DNA from: Acholeplasmataceae bacterium
Lineage (GTDB): Bacteria > Bacillota_I > Bacilli_A > Acholeplasmatales > Acholeplasmataceae
Direction of reading: 5' to 3'
NCBI GenBank assembly: GCA_016934015.1
Contig: JAFGTQ010000043.1
Coordinates: 1-32,691, forward strand
DNA length: 32,691 nt
Part shown: positions 16,241 through 25,712 of the stretch, one piece after another
Layout of the letters: each line of letters opens with the position of its first letter
How positions within the stretch are numbered: the first letter of the stretch is position 1
Position numbers and translations under genes: made by a program
Notes under the pieces: generated by a model
Told to the model about the DNA's origin: nothing
Databases searched by the model: none
What the model saw: the letters and a program-made list of their open reading frames with translations, nothing else

Positions 16241-17145
16241 ACATGCATAAAATACTTGTTCTTAATTCTTTTACTTGCAAATACATAAATTGCTTCTTTG
16301 TGGGTTTGAATGACGATACTACCATTCGTTGAGTATTCGCCATCAGCGTTCCATCTTACATCTGGATTGGTTTTAATTTCAAATTTCGAAGCTGCAATTT
16401 GAACATCATCTCCAATACGTTTACCGCCACGTATGAACGATTGTAAAAATCTAAAACGCCAAAAACTTTTTGCACGAAGAAAAAGTCTAAGTTCAAATAA
16501 ACCATCATTTAGTTTAGAATTCGAAAAATTGATGAGTCTTACACCACCAACACGATTAGAATTTAACCCTAAAACCATCACAACTTCATATTTTTCTTCT
16601 TTACCATTATAGCAAATCGTAATTGGGTATCGGTAGTCTTTAGAAATATCTTGCATCGCTTCAATAACATAGGCTAAATATCCATATTTCTTAATTCTTC
16701 TTCGTGAAACATCATAACTTATTTTAGATAGCATCCCTGATGCAGTTGTATAAATGAAGTATTGATCATTGATTTGGTTGACATCAAGTTTCACAGGTTC
16801 TTCATTAAAAAACATATTTAAAGATCTCTTAATTGAGCGATTAATACCTAGTATCGCTGCAATATCATTAGCAGTACCAGAAGGTAAAACTCCTAAAATG
16901 GGTTGATCTTTAGAATTCATAATCCCATTGACGACTTCATTAATTGTACCATCACCACCTGCAGCCAAAAAAACATCATAGGATGATGAGAAATCTTTTG
17001 CAGTTCGAATTAAATCTTTTGGTGCTTTAGATTCATAAAAATCTACTGTATTCGAACTTTTTTCAAATATTTTCTTTACTTGAGGGATATAACGGCGGAA
17101 GTTAGCTCTTCCACTCATTGGGTTATAAAGAATTAAAAATTTCAT
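16231..17145 (-). CDS. diacylglycerol kinase family lipid kinase (YegS/DgkB-like)
   Basis: A 304-residue soluble or peripheral lipid kinase. NPMSGR at the N-terminus, the nucleotide loop AAGGDGTINEVVNG (GGDGT 63-67) and LPSGTANDIA are the DAGKc signatures. RVGGVRLINFSNSKLNDGLFELRLF and WNADGE are typical of the C-terminal beta domain. It probably phosphorylates diacylglycerol to phosphatidate for membrane lipid recycling; the exact lipid cannot be told from sequence. ATG 17145 has AGAGG 6 nt upstream. Its last codons (CCG AAA TAG) lie inside the 5' end of tRNA-Thr, so the stop codon is formed by tRNA bases 8-10. Confidence 0.9.
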   Translation of the reverse strand: MKFLILYNPMSGRANFRRYIPQVKKIFEKSSNTVDFYESKAPKDLIRTAKDFSSSYDVFLAAGGDGTINEVVNGIMNSKDQPILGVLPSGTANDIAAILGINRSIKRSLNMFFNEEPVKLDVNQINDQYFIYTTASGMLSKISYDVSRRRIKKYGYLAYVIEAMQDISKDYRYPITICYNGKEEKYEVVMVLGLNSNRVGGVRLINFSNSKLNDGLFELRLFLRAKSFWRFRFLQSFIRGGKRIGDDVQIAASKFEIKTNPDVRWNADGEYSTNGSIVIQTHKEAIYVFASKRIKNKYFMHVPK

Positions 17146-17163
17146 AGGGAACCTCTAATCCAT

Positions 17164-17172
17164 ATTGTATCA
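17164..17172 (-). promoter_or_regulatory. promoter of the lipid kinase-tRNA unit, extended -10 TGATACAAT
   Basis: On the minus strand TGA stands directly before TACAAT, with no good -35. Start predicted near 17157, about 12 nt before the ATG. Confidence 0.5.
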
Positions 17173-17203
17173 TAAATCAATAATGTTGGCTATTTAGAGA
17201 AAG

Positions 17204-17228
17204 AAAAAGACTGTGCAGTTGCACAGTC
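17204..17228 (-). terminator. terminator of the pyruvate dehydrogenase operon
   Basis: On the minus strand GACTGTGCA and TGCACAGTC (9 bp, 2-nt centre) are followed by TTTTTCTTTC, just after the E3 gene. Confidence 0.85.
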
Positions 17229-17233
17229 AGTTA

Positions 17234-18604
17234 TTATAAGTGAATTGGTTTATCAATCGCACCATGTGCGGCTTCCATCACAATTTCTGATAATGTTGGA
17301 TGTGGATGAATGGTGTGTGCAAGTTCGTATGCCGTACCTTCCAATTCCAATGTCACTCCAATTTCAGCAATTAAATCTGATGCGTTATACGCGAGTATGT
17401 GAGCGCCTAAGATTTCTTTATACTGCTCATTCACAATGAGTTTAATGAACCCATCTTTTTCATTATCAGCAAGTGCTTTTCCGCTTGCTTGAAGTGGAAA
17501 CATTGAAACTTTATAGGATAAACCTTTATCTTTAACTTCTTTTTCTGTTAACCCGATGGTTGCAATCTCAGGCGAACCATAAACTGCATTTGGGACGCGA
17601 TCATATCGCATGTTTCGTTTAATTCCTAAAATATTTTCAACAGCGATTAACCCTTCTGCAGATGCAACATGGGCGAGCATGTATTTACCATTCACATCGC
17701 CAATTGCATAAACATGTTTAACCGATGTCTCTAGTTTATCATTCGTATCAATAGCATTTCGATTCATCTTAAGATTTAAAGCTTCTAATCCAGAAAGATT
17801 TGGTTTCATACCAACAGAAACTAAAATTTTATCAGCATCAATCATTTTTTCTTCATGTTCAAGTTTATAAGTTACTTGATTTTTTTGAACCTTAACAACT
17901 TCTGCGGATGTATAAATATCAATGCCTTCTCTTTTTAGGATTTTAGTATAAGCATCACGAATATCATCATCCATATTAGGTAAAATGCCGTCCATCTTTT
18001 CAATAATCGTCACTTTAGAACCTAAAGAACTAAAGATCGTTGCAAATTCAGCTCCAATGACACCACCACCAATAATGATGAGCGATTTTGGTGTTTCTTC
18101 AATGGCAAGTAATTCTCTACTTGTCACAGCAATCTTTTGTTCGTAAGCATCTTTCAAACCAGGAATTGGTGGAATGATTGGACTTGCTCCTGTCGCAATA
18201 ATCAAATCTTTTGATTCATAGATTTCTCCATTCACCTCGACTTGATTTGGGCTTAATACTTTTCCAAAACCCGAAACAACCGTTACACCATTTTTCTTTA
18301 ATAATCCAGAAACTCCAGTCGTTAATCTTTTAACAACTAAATTCTTTCTTTTCATCATTAAAGACCAATCATAAGAAATATTTCCATCAATGACAATACC
18401 ATAATCTTTCGCATGTAAGAGTTGTTTATAAACTTTGGCATTCTTAAGTAATGCTTTTGTCGGAATGCATCCATGATTTAAACAAATGCCGCCCACAACT
18501 TCTTTTTCAATAAGTAAAACAGATTTTCCTGCTTGAGCTGCCTTAATTGCTGCAACATACCCGCCAGGTCCTCCACCTAAAACTGTAATATCAAATGTTT
18601 TCAT
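17234..18604 (-). CDS. lpd: dihydrolipoyl dehydrogenase (E3)
   Basis: The FAD- and NAD-dependent E3 subunit (456 residues) that reoxidises dihydrolipoyl groups on E2. FAD site GGGPGGYVAAIKAAQAG at the N-terminus, redox pair in GGICLNHGCIP, NAD site IGGGVIGAEFATIFSSLG, FAD/dimer motif YAIGDVNG and catalytic HPHPTLSE near the C-terminus are all present. Unlike many Gram-positive and mycoplasma E3 enzymes it has no N-terminal lipoyl domain. Last gene of the operon; the ATG has AGAGGTG 6 nt upstream and lies 10 nt after the E2 stop. Confidence 0.95.
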   Translation of the reverse strand: MKTFDITVLGGGPGGYVAAIKAAQAGKSVLLIEKEVVGGICLNHGCIPTKALLKNAKVYKQLLHAKDYGIVIDGNISYDWSLMMKRKNLVVKRLTTGVSGLLKKNGVTVVSGFGKVLSPNQVEVNGEIYESKDLIIATGASPIIPPIPGLKDAYEQKIAVTSRELLAIEETPKSLIIIGGGVIGAEFATIFSSLGSKVTIIEKMDGILPNMDDDIRDAYTKILKREGIDIYTSAEVVKVQKNQVTYKLEHEEKMIDADKILVSVGMKPNLSGLEALNLKMNRNAIDTNDKLETSVKHVYAIGDVNGKYMLAHVASAEGLIAVENILGIKRNMRYDRVPNAVYGSPEIATIGLTEKEVKDKGLSYKVSMFPLQASGKALADNEKDGFIKLIVNEQYKEILGAHILAYNASDLIAEIGVTLELEGTAYELAHTIHPHPTLSEIVMEAAHGAIDKPIHL

Positions 18605-18614
18605 GATGTCACCT

Positions 18615-19871
18615 CTAATTTAATAGTAACATCATTGGCTCTTTTAATAAAGACTTGATTTTTGTTAAAAATCTTCCGGCATCTGCACCATCAATCACTC
18701 GATGATCAATCGATAAAGACAATGGTAAAACATAAGCCGCTTTAATTTCTCCATCAATGACCATAGCACGTTGACTAATTTTACCAACACCAAGGATTGC
18801 TACTTCAGGATGGTTAATAATAGGTGTTCCTGAAATGAGATCTGATGCACCAAAGTTTGTAATACTGAATGTTGTATTTTGAAGTTCATGAAGTTGAACT
18901 TTTCGCTCAATAGTGCGATCTGCCACATCTCTGATTTCTCTTGCTAACTCAAGAATACTCTTCTTATCTGCATCTTTGATATTTGGCACAATTAAGCCAT
19001 CTTTCGTATCTACAGCCATACCGATATTATAGAACTTTTTATAAACCATTTGTTCTTTCACTTCGTCATAACTTGCATTAAAATATGGATATTCTTTTAA
19101 CGCTAAGACCACAGCTTTAATAATAAATGCCATATAAGTTAATTTAATATCCTGAGCAGCTGCTTGTTCTTTGACACGATTTCTTAGTTCAACCAATTTA
19201 TCGATTACAATTTCATCCATAATGGTTGAATGTGGAATAATGTCTTTTGCTTTTGTCATGGATGTGACAATGGCTTTTCTAAGTTTTGTAATTGGAACAT
19301 ACTCAACATCACCTTGAACAGAGACAGATACTTTAGCGCGTTCTACTTTTGGTGCTTGATTTTGTTCGGTTGCTTGATAAATGTCTTCTTTCATGATTCT
19401 GCCATGTTCTCCAGAACCTTGAATGGTTTGGATATCAACACCTAAATCTTTTGCGAGTTTTCTTGCAACTGGTGTTGCTAACACTTTTTTAGATTCAACT
19501 TCTTTTTTAGTTGATGACTCATCACTGGATGCCATAACCTCTGAAGTCACTTCAAGAGCTCCAATTACACTTGGAGCATTTTCACCTTCGGCTAATGGCT
19601 CAAGTTTCTTTTCTTCTTTTACGACTTCCTTAGCTGATCCATCATCAATGATAACAATCGTATCCCCAACTTCGATTTGATCACCTTCCATACCACCGAG
19701 TTTTTTAATAATCCCATCGACTGGTGATGGAAGTTCAGCATTTACTTTATCTGTTTCAACAACAACTAAAGTTTCGCCTTCTTTAACTTTATCGCCAACC
19801 TTAAAATACCATTTTAAGATTTTCCCTTCATGAATACCTTCACCGATATCGGCAAATTTGAAATCATACAT
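18615..19871 (-). CDS. pdhC: pyruvate dehydrogenase E2, dihydrolipoamide acetyltransferase
   Basis: Core E2 subunit (418 residues) that moves the acetyl group from E1 to CoA. There is a single lipoyl domain at about 1-78 with the lipoylated Lys42 in ETDKVNAE. An acidic linker follows, then the peripheral subunit-binding domain at about 131-165 (ATPVARKLAKDLGVDI...GEHGRIMKEDI). The catalytic domain ends with the active-site motif DHRVIDGADAGRF. GGAGGAATATT precedes the ATG. Substrate assignment to pyruvate rests on the E1 subunits next to it; a branched-chain 2-oxoacid complex is the alternative but less likely. Confidence 0.94.
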   Translation of the reverse strand: MYDFKFADIGEGIHEGKILKWYFKVGDKVKEGETLVVVETDKVNAELPSPVDGIIKKLGGMEGDQIEVGDTIVIIDDGSAKEVVKEEKKLEPLAEGENAPSVIGALEVTSEVMASSDESSTKKEVESKKVLATPVARKLAKDLGVDIQTIQGSGEHGRIMKEDIYQATEQNQAPKVERAKVSVSVQGDVEYVPITKLRKAIVTSMTKAKDIIPHSTIMDEIVIDKLVELRNRVKEQAAAQDIKLTYMAFIIKAVVLALKEYPYFNASYDEVKEQMVYKKFYNIGMAVDTKDGLIVPNIKDADKKSILELAREIRDVADRTIERKVQLHELQNTTFSITNFGASDLISGTPIINHPEVAILGVGKISQRAMVIDGEIKAAYVLPLSLSIDHRVIDGADAGRFLTKIKSLLKEPMMLLLN

Positions 19872-19882
19872 AATATTCCTCC

Positions 19883-20860
19883 TTAAAACTGAACAGTACG
19901 CTTAATTTCATGCGCAATTCGTTCAGGTGAAACAAAATGATACATCTCACCTTTAGCTAAAGGCACTGTGATATCAAAACCAGTGGCTCTTGCTGGTGCA
20001 GCTTCTAAATATAAGAATGCTTTTTCATTCACCAATGAAATGAGTTCAGCACCTGGGCCATAAGTCTTCACCGCTTCTTGTACGACAATAAATCGTCCAG
20101 TCTTTTTCACGGAATTAATAATCGTTTCTTCATCGATTGGATTAATTGATCTAAGATCAATAAGCTCAACTGAAATATTTTCATCTTCTAATAACTTTAG
20201 TGCTTTTTCTGTTTCTCGAATCATGGCACCCCATGCGACAACTGTTACATCTGTTCCTTCTTTAACGACTTTCGCTTTTCCAATTGGAATGCGATACATT
20301 TCTTCAGGAACCTCTTGTTTACCAGCACGATAAATACGTTTGGGTTCCATGAAAATCACAGGATCCGGATCTTCAATAGCAGAAATCATTAATCCTTTTG
20401 CATCATAAGGTGTTGAAGGAATCACGACTTTTAACCCTGGTATATGACCGAGCAATGTTTCAATGGATTCAGAATGGTGTTCTAAGGCACGAATACCTCC
20501 ACCTACAGGGAATCTCACAACAAGAGGTAGTCCATACCCACCTCTTGTGCGATTGCGGTATCTTGCCATATGGGTCACAATTTCAGTGTATCCTGGGAAC
20601 ACAAATCCATCAAACTGAATTTCTGCAACAGGAATCAATCCGTTAATTGCCATACCAATTGCACTGCCTGTTATAGCTGCTTCAGCAATCGGAGTGTCAA
20701 ACACTCGATCTTCACCATATTTCTTTTGGAGACCTGCAGTGACTCTAAATACGCCACCTTCATAACCAGCATCTTCACCATAAACAACAACTCTAGAGTC
20801 CTCATTCATTTTTTGATCAAGTGCTTGGTTAATTGCATCAAGTATCGTTAATAATGCCAT
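19883..20860 (-). CDS. pdhB: pyruvate dehydrogenase E1 beta subunit
   Basis: A 325-residue beta chain of the alpha2-beta2 E1, carrying part of the thiamine-diphosphate site. Family features: GEDAGYEGGVFRVTAGLQKKYG, DTPIAEAAITGSAIGMA (with the conserved Glu near the cofactor), QFDGFVFPGYTEIV, RFPVGGG followed by HHSESIE, and the C-terminal transketolase-like domain with ELIDLRSINPID. GGAGG inside the end of pdhA serves as the ribosome site, and the genes are 1 nt apart, so pdhA and pdhB are tightly coupled. Confidence 0.95.
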   Translation of the reverse strand: MALLTILDAINQALDQKMNEDSRVVVYGEDAGYEGGVFRVTAGLQKKYGEDRVFDTPIAEAAITGSAIGMAINGLIPVAEIQFDGFVFPGYTEIVTHMARYRNRTRGGYGLPLVVRFPVGGGIRALEHHSESIETLLGHIPGLKVVIPSTPYDAKGLMISAIEDPDPVIFMEPKRIYRAGKQEVPEEMYRIPIGKAKVVKEGTDVTVVAWGAMIRETEKALKLLEDENISVELIDLRSINPIDEETIINSVKKTGRFIVVQEAVKTYGPGAELISLVNEKAFLYLEAAPARATGFDITVPLAKGEMYHFVSPERIAHEIKRTVQF

Positions 20861-20861
20861 A

Positions 20862-21947
20862 TTATTTGCCTCCTTTTTCTAAAAAGTTTTTCATAAAATT
20901 GTATTGTTCTTGCAGTTGTGGTGTCATTTCTTGATAAGTATATTTAAAGATATCTTCAAGTTCTGCTAAACCCATTGCTTCAACTTTTTTGAAAGTATCA
21001 CCAACATATTTTGTGTATTCTTCTTCTAGTTTTTCATCCGATTCTTTAGTAATCATTTTTTTATCCATTAAATATTTTTTAAATCGAATAAATGGATCTT
21101 TCTTTTCCCACATTTCAACTTCTTCATTCTTACGATAAAGTGTTGGATCATCGGATGTTGTATGTGGCCCTAAACGATATGTCACAGCTTCAATTAAAAC
21201 TGGTCCTTTGCCTGATCTTGCGTGATCTATGGCAGCTTTAGTTGCAACATACATCGCTAAGATATCATTCCCATCAACTTGAATTCCAGGAATACCAAAA
21301 GCAAATGCTTTTTGAGCAAGTGTTTCAGCTTTAGTAGCTTTAGATCTAGGTGTTGAAATCGCATATTGATTATTTTGAATAATAACAACTAATGGGACAT
21401 CATAGCTAGCCGCAAAATTAAGTCCTTCATAGAACTCTCCATGGGATGTACCCCCGTCACCAATCATCGTTAACGCAACTTCATTTTTCTTTAAAATTTT
21501 AGACGCATAAGCAATTCCAGCAGCATGGTTAACTTGTGAACCAATGATGACATCGATTGGTAATACTCTAACGCCTTCATCAAAATGGTTACCCCATTCA
21601 TTACCTGCCCAATACATAAAGACTTGTTCCAAAGTCACACCACGATATAACATGGCATTCATTTCTCTAAATGCCGGAACAAACCAATCGTTTTCTTCGA
21701 GTACAGCTGCTGCACCAATTTGTGTAGCTTCTTGACCTCTATTGGGTGCATATGTAAGCATACGACCTTGACGTTGATATTGAATCGACTTAATATCTGC
21801 GATTCTACCTAACATCATCGTTTCATACATTTTCATGAGAGTATCTTTATCAATCTTAGGTTCTAATTCAGGATGTTTTAGATTTCCTTTTTCATCTAAG
21901 ATTTCTAATCTTTTTTTCTTGAGCGGATCATAATCTTTAAAATTCAT
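20862..21947 (-). CDS. pdhA: pyruvate dehydrogenase E1 alpha subunit
   Basis: A 361-residue alpha chain, first gene of the operon. The thiamine-diphosphate/Mg motif is GDGGTSHGEFYEGLNFA ending at VIIQNNQYAIS. RQGRMLTYAPNRGQEATQIG and YRLGPHTTSDDPTLYR (the phosphorylation-loop region of the family) are present. The complex converts pyruvate to acetyl-CoA and NADH, feeding acetate/ATP formation and lipid synthesis. GGGAGAG lies 9 nt before ATG 21947, and a standard promoter stands upstream. Confidence 0.95.
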   Translation of the reverse strand: MNFKDYDPLKKKRLEILDEKGNLKHPELEPKIDKDTLMKMYETMMLGRIADIKSIQYQRQGRMLTYAPNRGQEATQIGAAAVLEENDWFVPAFREMNAMLYRGVTLEQVFMYWAGNEWGNHFDEGVRVLPIDVIIGSQVNHAAGIAYASKILKKNEVALTMIGDGGTSHGEFYEGLNFAASYDVPLVVIIQNNQYAISTPRSKATKAETLAQKAFAFGIPGIQVDGNDILAMYVATKAAIDHARSGKGPVLIEAVTYRLGPHTTSDDPTLYRKNEEVEMWEKKDPFIRFKKYLMDKKMITKESDEKLEEEYTKYVGDTFKKVEAMGLAELEDIFKYTYQEMTPQLQEQYNFMKNFLEKGGK

Positions 21948-21977
21948 ATGATTTTCTCTCCCTTCACATTCACTCCC

Positions 21978-22006
21978 ATTATACTTGAGAGATGCTTTGA
22001 ATTCAA
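21978..22006 (-). promoter_or_regulatory. pdhA promoter (-35 TTGAAT, -10 TATAAT)
   Basis: On the minus strand TTGAAT (22006-22001) and TATAAT (21983-21978) are exactly 17 bp apart. Start predicted near 21971, with a short leader to pdhA. No cre-like site is seen here. Confidence 0.8.
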
Positions 22007-22090
22007 AAGCTTTGCTTGAGAGCCTTATAATGCGAAGAATTGTTCTAAATAATGTGATTTTTCTTATGTTTTTTATAAATAAAATTAGAT

Positions 22091-22119
22091 AAAAAAAAGG
22101 AAATGTTTAACATTTCCTT
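22091..22119 (-). terminator. terminator of the speA-speB operon
   Basis: On the minus strand AAGGAAATGTT and AACATTTCCTT (11 bp, single central base) are followed by a long T-run, 11 nt past the agmatinase stop. Confidence 0.9.
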
Positions 22120-22129
22120 AAGTTTTGTA

Positions 22130-23008
22130 TTATCGTCTTTTCTCTAAATTTTTCTGTAAGATTAAAACCAATTCACGAAGCGTCTTTGCGGCGACTGCAG
22201 TCGATGCTCCTGATGGGTCTAACATCGGTGAAAGTTCGACAAAATCAGCAGCGACAAGATGATTTAATTTTTCAAATTGGTCAAATGCCCAGAGTAAATC
22301 TTTATACTGCATACCGCCTGGTTCAGGAGTTCCTGTCCCTGGGAAGACTGCAGGATCTAAGACATCTAAGTCAATCGTGATATACACAGGTTTATCTTTT
22401 AAAAATTCACAAACTTTATCTAATCCTTCAAAGTCAAATTTACGCATTGTGACATGTCCAGATTTAGCCCAATCGAATTCTGGTTTTTCCCCACTTCGTA
22501 TCCCAAATTGATAAATCTTGCTATCACCAACAAATTCATGAACATGGCGCATAAATGTCGCATGTGATAGTTTTCTACCAAAGAATGATTCTCTTAAGTC
22601 GGTGTGTGCATCTAAATGAATAATATGCAGATCTGGATATTTTTCAAATACCGCTTTAATAACTGGATAGCTAACTAAATGTTCACCACCAACCATCATG
22701 GGTACTTTGTTATCTTTCAAAATCTTTTGAGTCGTTTTGTAAATGATTTTTAATGCATCATCAACAGCTCCAATCGGTAAATCAAGATCACCAATATCCG
22801 CTGTTTTAAACTCATTTAAATCTCTTTCGCGGTAGGGTGAATACCACTCTACTCCAAAAGAATCCACGCGAATAGCGTTACCAGCAAATCTTGTGCCCGG
22901 ACGAAAACTTGTGGTTGCGTCCATCGGTACACTAAAGATAACAACATCTGCATCTTTGTATTCACTTTTACAACTTTGAAACGATAAATCAACTTTATTC
23001 ATCTTCAT
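22130..23008 (-). CDS. speB: agmatinase / arginase-family ureohydrolase
   Basis: A 292-residue di-manganese hydrolase. The metal motifs are GGEH (His110), LDAHTDLRE (Asp133, His135, Asp137) and TIDLDVLDP. GTGTPEPGG is typical of agmatinases rather than arginases. It overlaps the upstream decarboxylase by 14 nt, so the pair would make putrescine from arginine via agmatine with release of urea. ATG 23008 has GGAG 8 nt upstream. Arginase or another guanidine hydrolase is possible, but the neighbour favours agmatine. Confidence 0.88.
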   Translation of the reverse strand: MKMNKVDLSFQSCKSEYKDADVVIFSVPMDATTSFRPGTRFAGNAIRVDSFGVEWYSPYRERDLNEFKTADIGDLDLPIGAVDDALKIIYKTTQKILKDNKVPMMVGGEHLVSYPVIKAVFEKYPDLHIIHLDAHTDLRESFFGRKLSHATFMRHVHEFVGDSKIYQFGIRSGEKPEFDWAKSGHVTMRKFDFEGLDKVCEFLKDKPVYITIDLDVLDPAVFPGTGTPEPGGMQYKDLLWAFDQFEKLNHLVAADFVELSPMLDPSGASTAVAAKTLRELVLILQKNLEKRR

Positions 23009-24485
23009 ATATTTCGCTCCATTTATCCCAATATTCTTTGTCGATTATTTTTATATATCCACCCTCAGTATCACTGAGAATGACTGAACCACTTTTTTGA
23101 TAAAATTCGAAATCATCGAGTATATCTTGACTAATGATTTCACCAGGAATAACAATTGGAATACCTGGTGGATAAATCATGATTGATTCTGCTGCAATTT
23201 CGTCCAAAGCCTGATATAAAGGCACATATTTCTTTGGTGCATGATAAGCTTCTCTTGGACGTGTGTATGCTTCAGGATAACTATATTTAACTTTAGGTAA
23301 AATTGGTCTTAATTTCATTGGGAAATATTTATTGGATAATTCCCATAATGCATTCACCAATGCATCCAAATCTTCTTGTCTCGTACCTATTGATAATACT
23401 GCTAAAATTAAATGTGTTTCAGCAAGTTCCATTTGAATATGATGTTCATCAAATAATTCTTTATACGCATCAAAACCTGTAAGTCCTAAATCAGAGACTT
23501 TTACAATGAGTTTGGTCTCATCATAATCATAAGCTCCATTTTGAATGAAATATTTATCATCTATCGCTTTTATTCCTGGAATTTCATTGATTCGATCGCG
23601 TGTTTTACGGGCCATATCAATAATTTTAGGAATTGTAGTTTCACCTTCGAGTGCCATTGTTTTTCTAGCTACATCCAGTGATGCCAATAACAAACTAGAT
23701 GGTGAAGTACTTTGAATCATGTTGATCGTCGATCTAAGTCGAACATGATCCACACGAGAACCTTGAGAGATAATAATTGAACTTTGTGTGAGTGATCCAA
23801 CAGTTTTATGAAGTGAACAAGAACTCATATCAGCTCCAGCTTCCATTGAACTTTGTGGAAGTTCCGATGAAAAAGGGAGATGAGAGCCATGTGCTTCATC
23901 ACAAATAACCATCATATCACGTTCATGCGCAAGCTCAACAATTGCTTTTAAGTCGGATGTTACTCCAAAATAAGTAGGATTAATCACAAAAACTGCTTTA
24001 GCTTCTGGATTATCTAACACGGCTCTTTCAACATCTTCATAAGCCATATGATTCGCAATCCCTAATTCAGTATCAATTGAAGGTTTTACAAACACAGGAA
24101 CAGCTCCACTCAAAATGAGTGCATTTATAGCTGACTTATGAACATTTCTAGGTAAAATAATCTTTTCTTTCGCACGGCATACAGACATAATCATGGCTAA
24201 GATCCCCATGGTTGTTCCACCGGTTAAAAAATAGGCTTTATCGCCACCAAAAGCATCCGCCATGAGTTCCGCAGCTTCCATGATGACACCTGTAGGACGA
24301 TTTAAATTATCAAGCCCACGCGGTGCATTCGCATCTAATTTATAAAGCATTTCACCGGCAACGTCTAAAAGGTCACTTTGAATATGACCGAGTTTATGAC
24401 CAGGAACATCATGTGAAATGGTGTTACTTGTCGCATATTCAAAAAGTTTGGTGAAAAAAGGCGTTTCTTTATGATCCTTTTCCAT
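22995..24485 (-). CDS. speA: Orn/Lys/Arg decarboxylase, probable arginine decarboxylase
   Basis: A PLP enzyme of the class I Orn/Lys/Arg decarboxylase family, SpeA/YaaO-like short form without the N-terminal wing domain (496 residues). PLP-binding Lys227 lies in SSCSLHKTVGSLTQSS. The Asp of ICDEAHGSH contacts the ring nitrogen, and PGHKLG and NAPRGLDNLNRPTG are family hallmarks. The agmatinase gene next door points to arginine. Start ATG 24485 is favoured because AAAGGTGG lies about 6 nt before it; ATG 24488 directly precedes it, and a longer in-frame reading to 24509 lacks a ribosome site. Confidence 0.88.
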   Translation of the reverse strand: MEKDHKETPFFTKLFEYATSNTISHDVPGHKLGHIQSDLLDVAGEMLYKLDANAPRGLDNLNRPTGVIMEAAELMADAFGGDKAYFLTGGTTMGILAMIMSVCRAKEKIILPRNVHKSAINALILSGAVPVFVKPSIDTELGIANHMAYEDVERAVLDNPEAKAVFVINPTYFGVTSDLKAIVELAHERDMMVICDEAHGSHLPFSSELPQSSMEAGADMSSCSLHKTVGSLTQSSIIISQGSRVDHVRLRSTINMIQSTSPSSLLLASLDVARKTMALEGETTIPKIIDMARKTRDRINEIPGIKAIDDKYFIQNGAYDYDETKLIVKVSDLGLTGFDAYKELFDEHHIQMELAETHLILAVLSIGTRQEDLDALVNALWELSNKYFPMKLRPILPKVKYSYPEAYTRPREAYHAPKKYVPLYQALDEIAAESIMIYPPGIPIVIPGEIISQDILDDFEFYQKSGSVILSDTEGGYIKIIDKEYWDKWSEIYEDE

Positions 24486-24513
24486 CATGTACCACCTTTC
24501 AAAATGCACACTT

Positions 24514-24522
24514 ATTGTATCA
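24514..24522 (-). promoter_or_regulatory. speA promoter, extended -10 TGATACAAT
   Basis: TGA plus TACAAT on the minus strand, identical to the element before the lipid kinase gene. No clear -35. Start predicted near 24507. Confidence 0.5.
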
Positions 24523-24587
24523 TGAAAATATCATATTCTCCATAGGAATACTAAATAAATTCTCTCAACACGTCAGAAAAACAAATC

Positions 24588-24618
24588 AACCATGGAATGG
24601 TTATTTATATGTTATAAT
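24588..24618 (+). promoter_or_regulatory. mscS promoter with inverted repeat in the -35 region
   Basis: Extended -10 TGTTATAAT at 24610-24618. In place of a -35 is the inverted repeat AACCAT-GGA-ATGGTT (24588-24602), which could be an operator. The leader is about 20 nt, with AAGGAGG-like sequence before the gene. Confidence 0.5.
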
Positions 24619-24644
24619 GAATAAGAAAAGGAAGGAGAATTTGA

Positions 24645-25688
24645 ATGCTTAACCTTATATTAATGAACGCAATCACTGTAAATACATTGATTACCATTGG
24701 GATTGTTATTGGATTATTTCTCTTCTTTTTTATCGAAAGAAAAATAATTAATCATTTCGAAGACAATCTCGAACGTTGGTTTATTACTGTGATATATATT
24801 TTATCTTTTTTTGTTTTATCAGCTGGGTTAATTGCGATATTAAGCACTTGGAACTATGACCTTATCTCACTCGTTAACACATCGTGGGATAATTTTCAAG
24901 AAAATCTTGAAGTTTCAATGGGTAGAATTATATCAAGTCTAATCATTCTTTTTATTGGTTTGATTATCCTTCGTATTGCTCGTATTACTTTTAGCCACAT
25001 TGGTAAAAAAGATGGGCCAATGCATAAACGGAAAAAAACAATAGCTAAAGTCTCAAATAGTATTGTAAAATATTTAGTTTGGATTATTATGTTCTTGATT
25101 ATTCTAGCTGTTTGGGGTGTTAATGTCGCACCTGCTTTAGCTGGTTTAGGAATTGCTGGACTTGTCATTGGTCTTGGTGCTCAAAAGTTTATTAACGACT
25201 TGATTGCTGGTATATTTATTATTTTTGAACGCCATTTTGATGTGGGTGATATTGTTGAAATACAAGGATTTAAAGGCGAGGTCATTGATATTGGACTAAA
25301 GACTACAAGACTAAAAAATTGGAAAGGTGATATTAAAGTTGTTGCAAATGGTGAAATTACAACTGTCATCAATTACACTGAAGATTTCTCAGTTGCTGTC
25401 GTTGAATTCGGTATATCCTATGGTGCTGATATCAATCATACGATTTCAATCTTAAATGAAAGACTTCCGATTGTGATGGCATCCTATGAAGAAATTATCG
25501 AAAAACCTGCTGTCATAGGCGTTACAAATCTTAATTCAAGTAGTGTTGATTTAAGAGTCACTGCAAAAACTATTCAAGAAAAGCATTATGCAGTCGAACG
25601 AGAATTGAGAAAACAAATCAAAATGATCCTTGATGAAAATCATATTGAAATTCCATTCCCTCAAGTTGTTATTCACCAATCAAAATAA
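24645..25688 (+). CDS. MscS family mechanosensitive channel
   Basis: A 347-residue small-conductance mechanosensitive channel that releases solutes on osmotic downshock. Helices at about 10-28, 45-68 and 87-110 are followed by a further helix at about 140-160. The pore-lining helix is APALAGLGIAGLVIGLGAQKFINDLIAG, and the cytoplasmic beta domain begins FDVGDIVEIQGFKGEVIDIGLKTTRLKNWKGD. The N-terminus is longer than E. coli MscS (286 residues), as in YkuT-type channels. AAGGAGAATTTGA precedes ATG. Single-gene unit closed by a strong terminator. Confidence 0.93.
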   Translation: MLNLILMNAITVNTLITIGIVIGLFLFFFIERKIINHFEDNLERWFITVIYILSFFVLSAGLIAILSTWNYDLISLVNTSWDNFQENLEVSMGRIISSLIILFIGLIILRIARITFSHIGKKDGPMHKRKKTIAKVSNSIVKYLVWIIMFLIILAVWGVNVAPALAGLGIAGLVIGLGAQKFINDLIAGIFIIFERHFDVGDIVEIQGFKGEVIDIGLKTTRLKNWKGDIKVVANGEITTVINYTEDFSVAVVEFGISYGADINHTISILNERLPIVMASYEEIIEKPAVIGVTNLNSSSVDLRVTAKTIQEKHYAVERELRKQIKMILDENHIEIPFPQVVIHQSK

Positions 25689-25712
25689 AAGGCTTCTAGG
25701 AAGCCTTTTTCT
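25688..25712. terminator. bidirectional terminator between mscS and the feo operon
   Basis: AAAGGCTTC-TAG-GAAGCCTTT, then TTTTC on the plus strand. On the minus strand the same hairpin overlaps the last codons and TAG stop of the FeoB-associated gene and runs into TTTTATTTTG. Confidence 0.88.

Noticed and set aside
16088-16288. 66-codon plus-strand frame resembling a common spurious protein
   Set aside because: It is the antisense of tRNA-Thr, a well-known false annotation.
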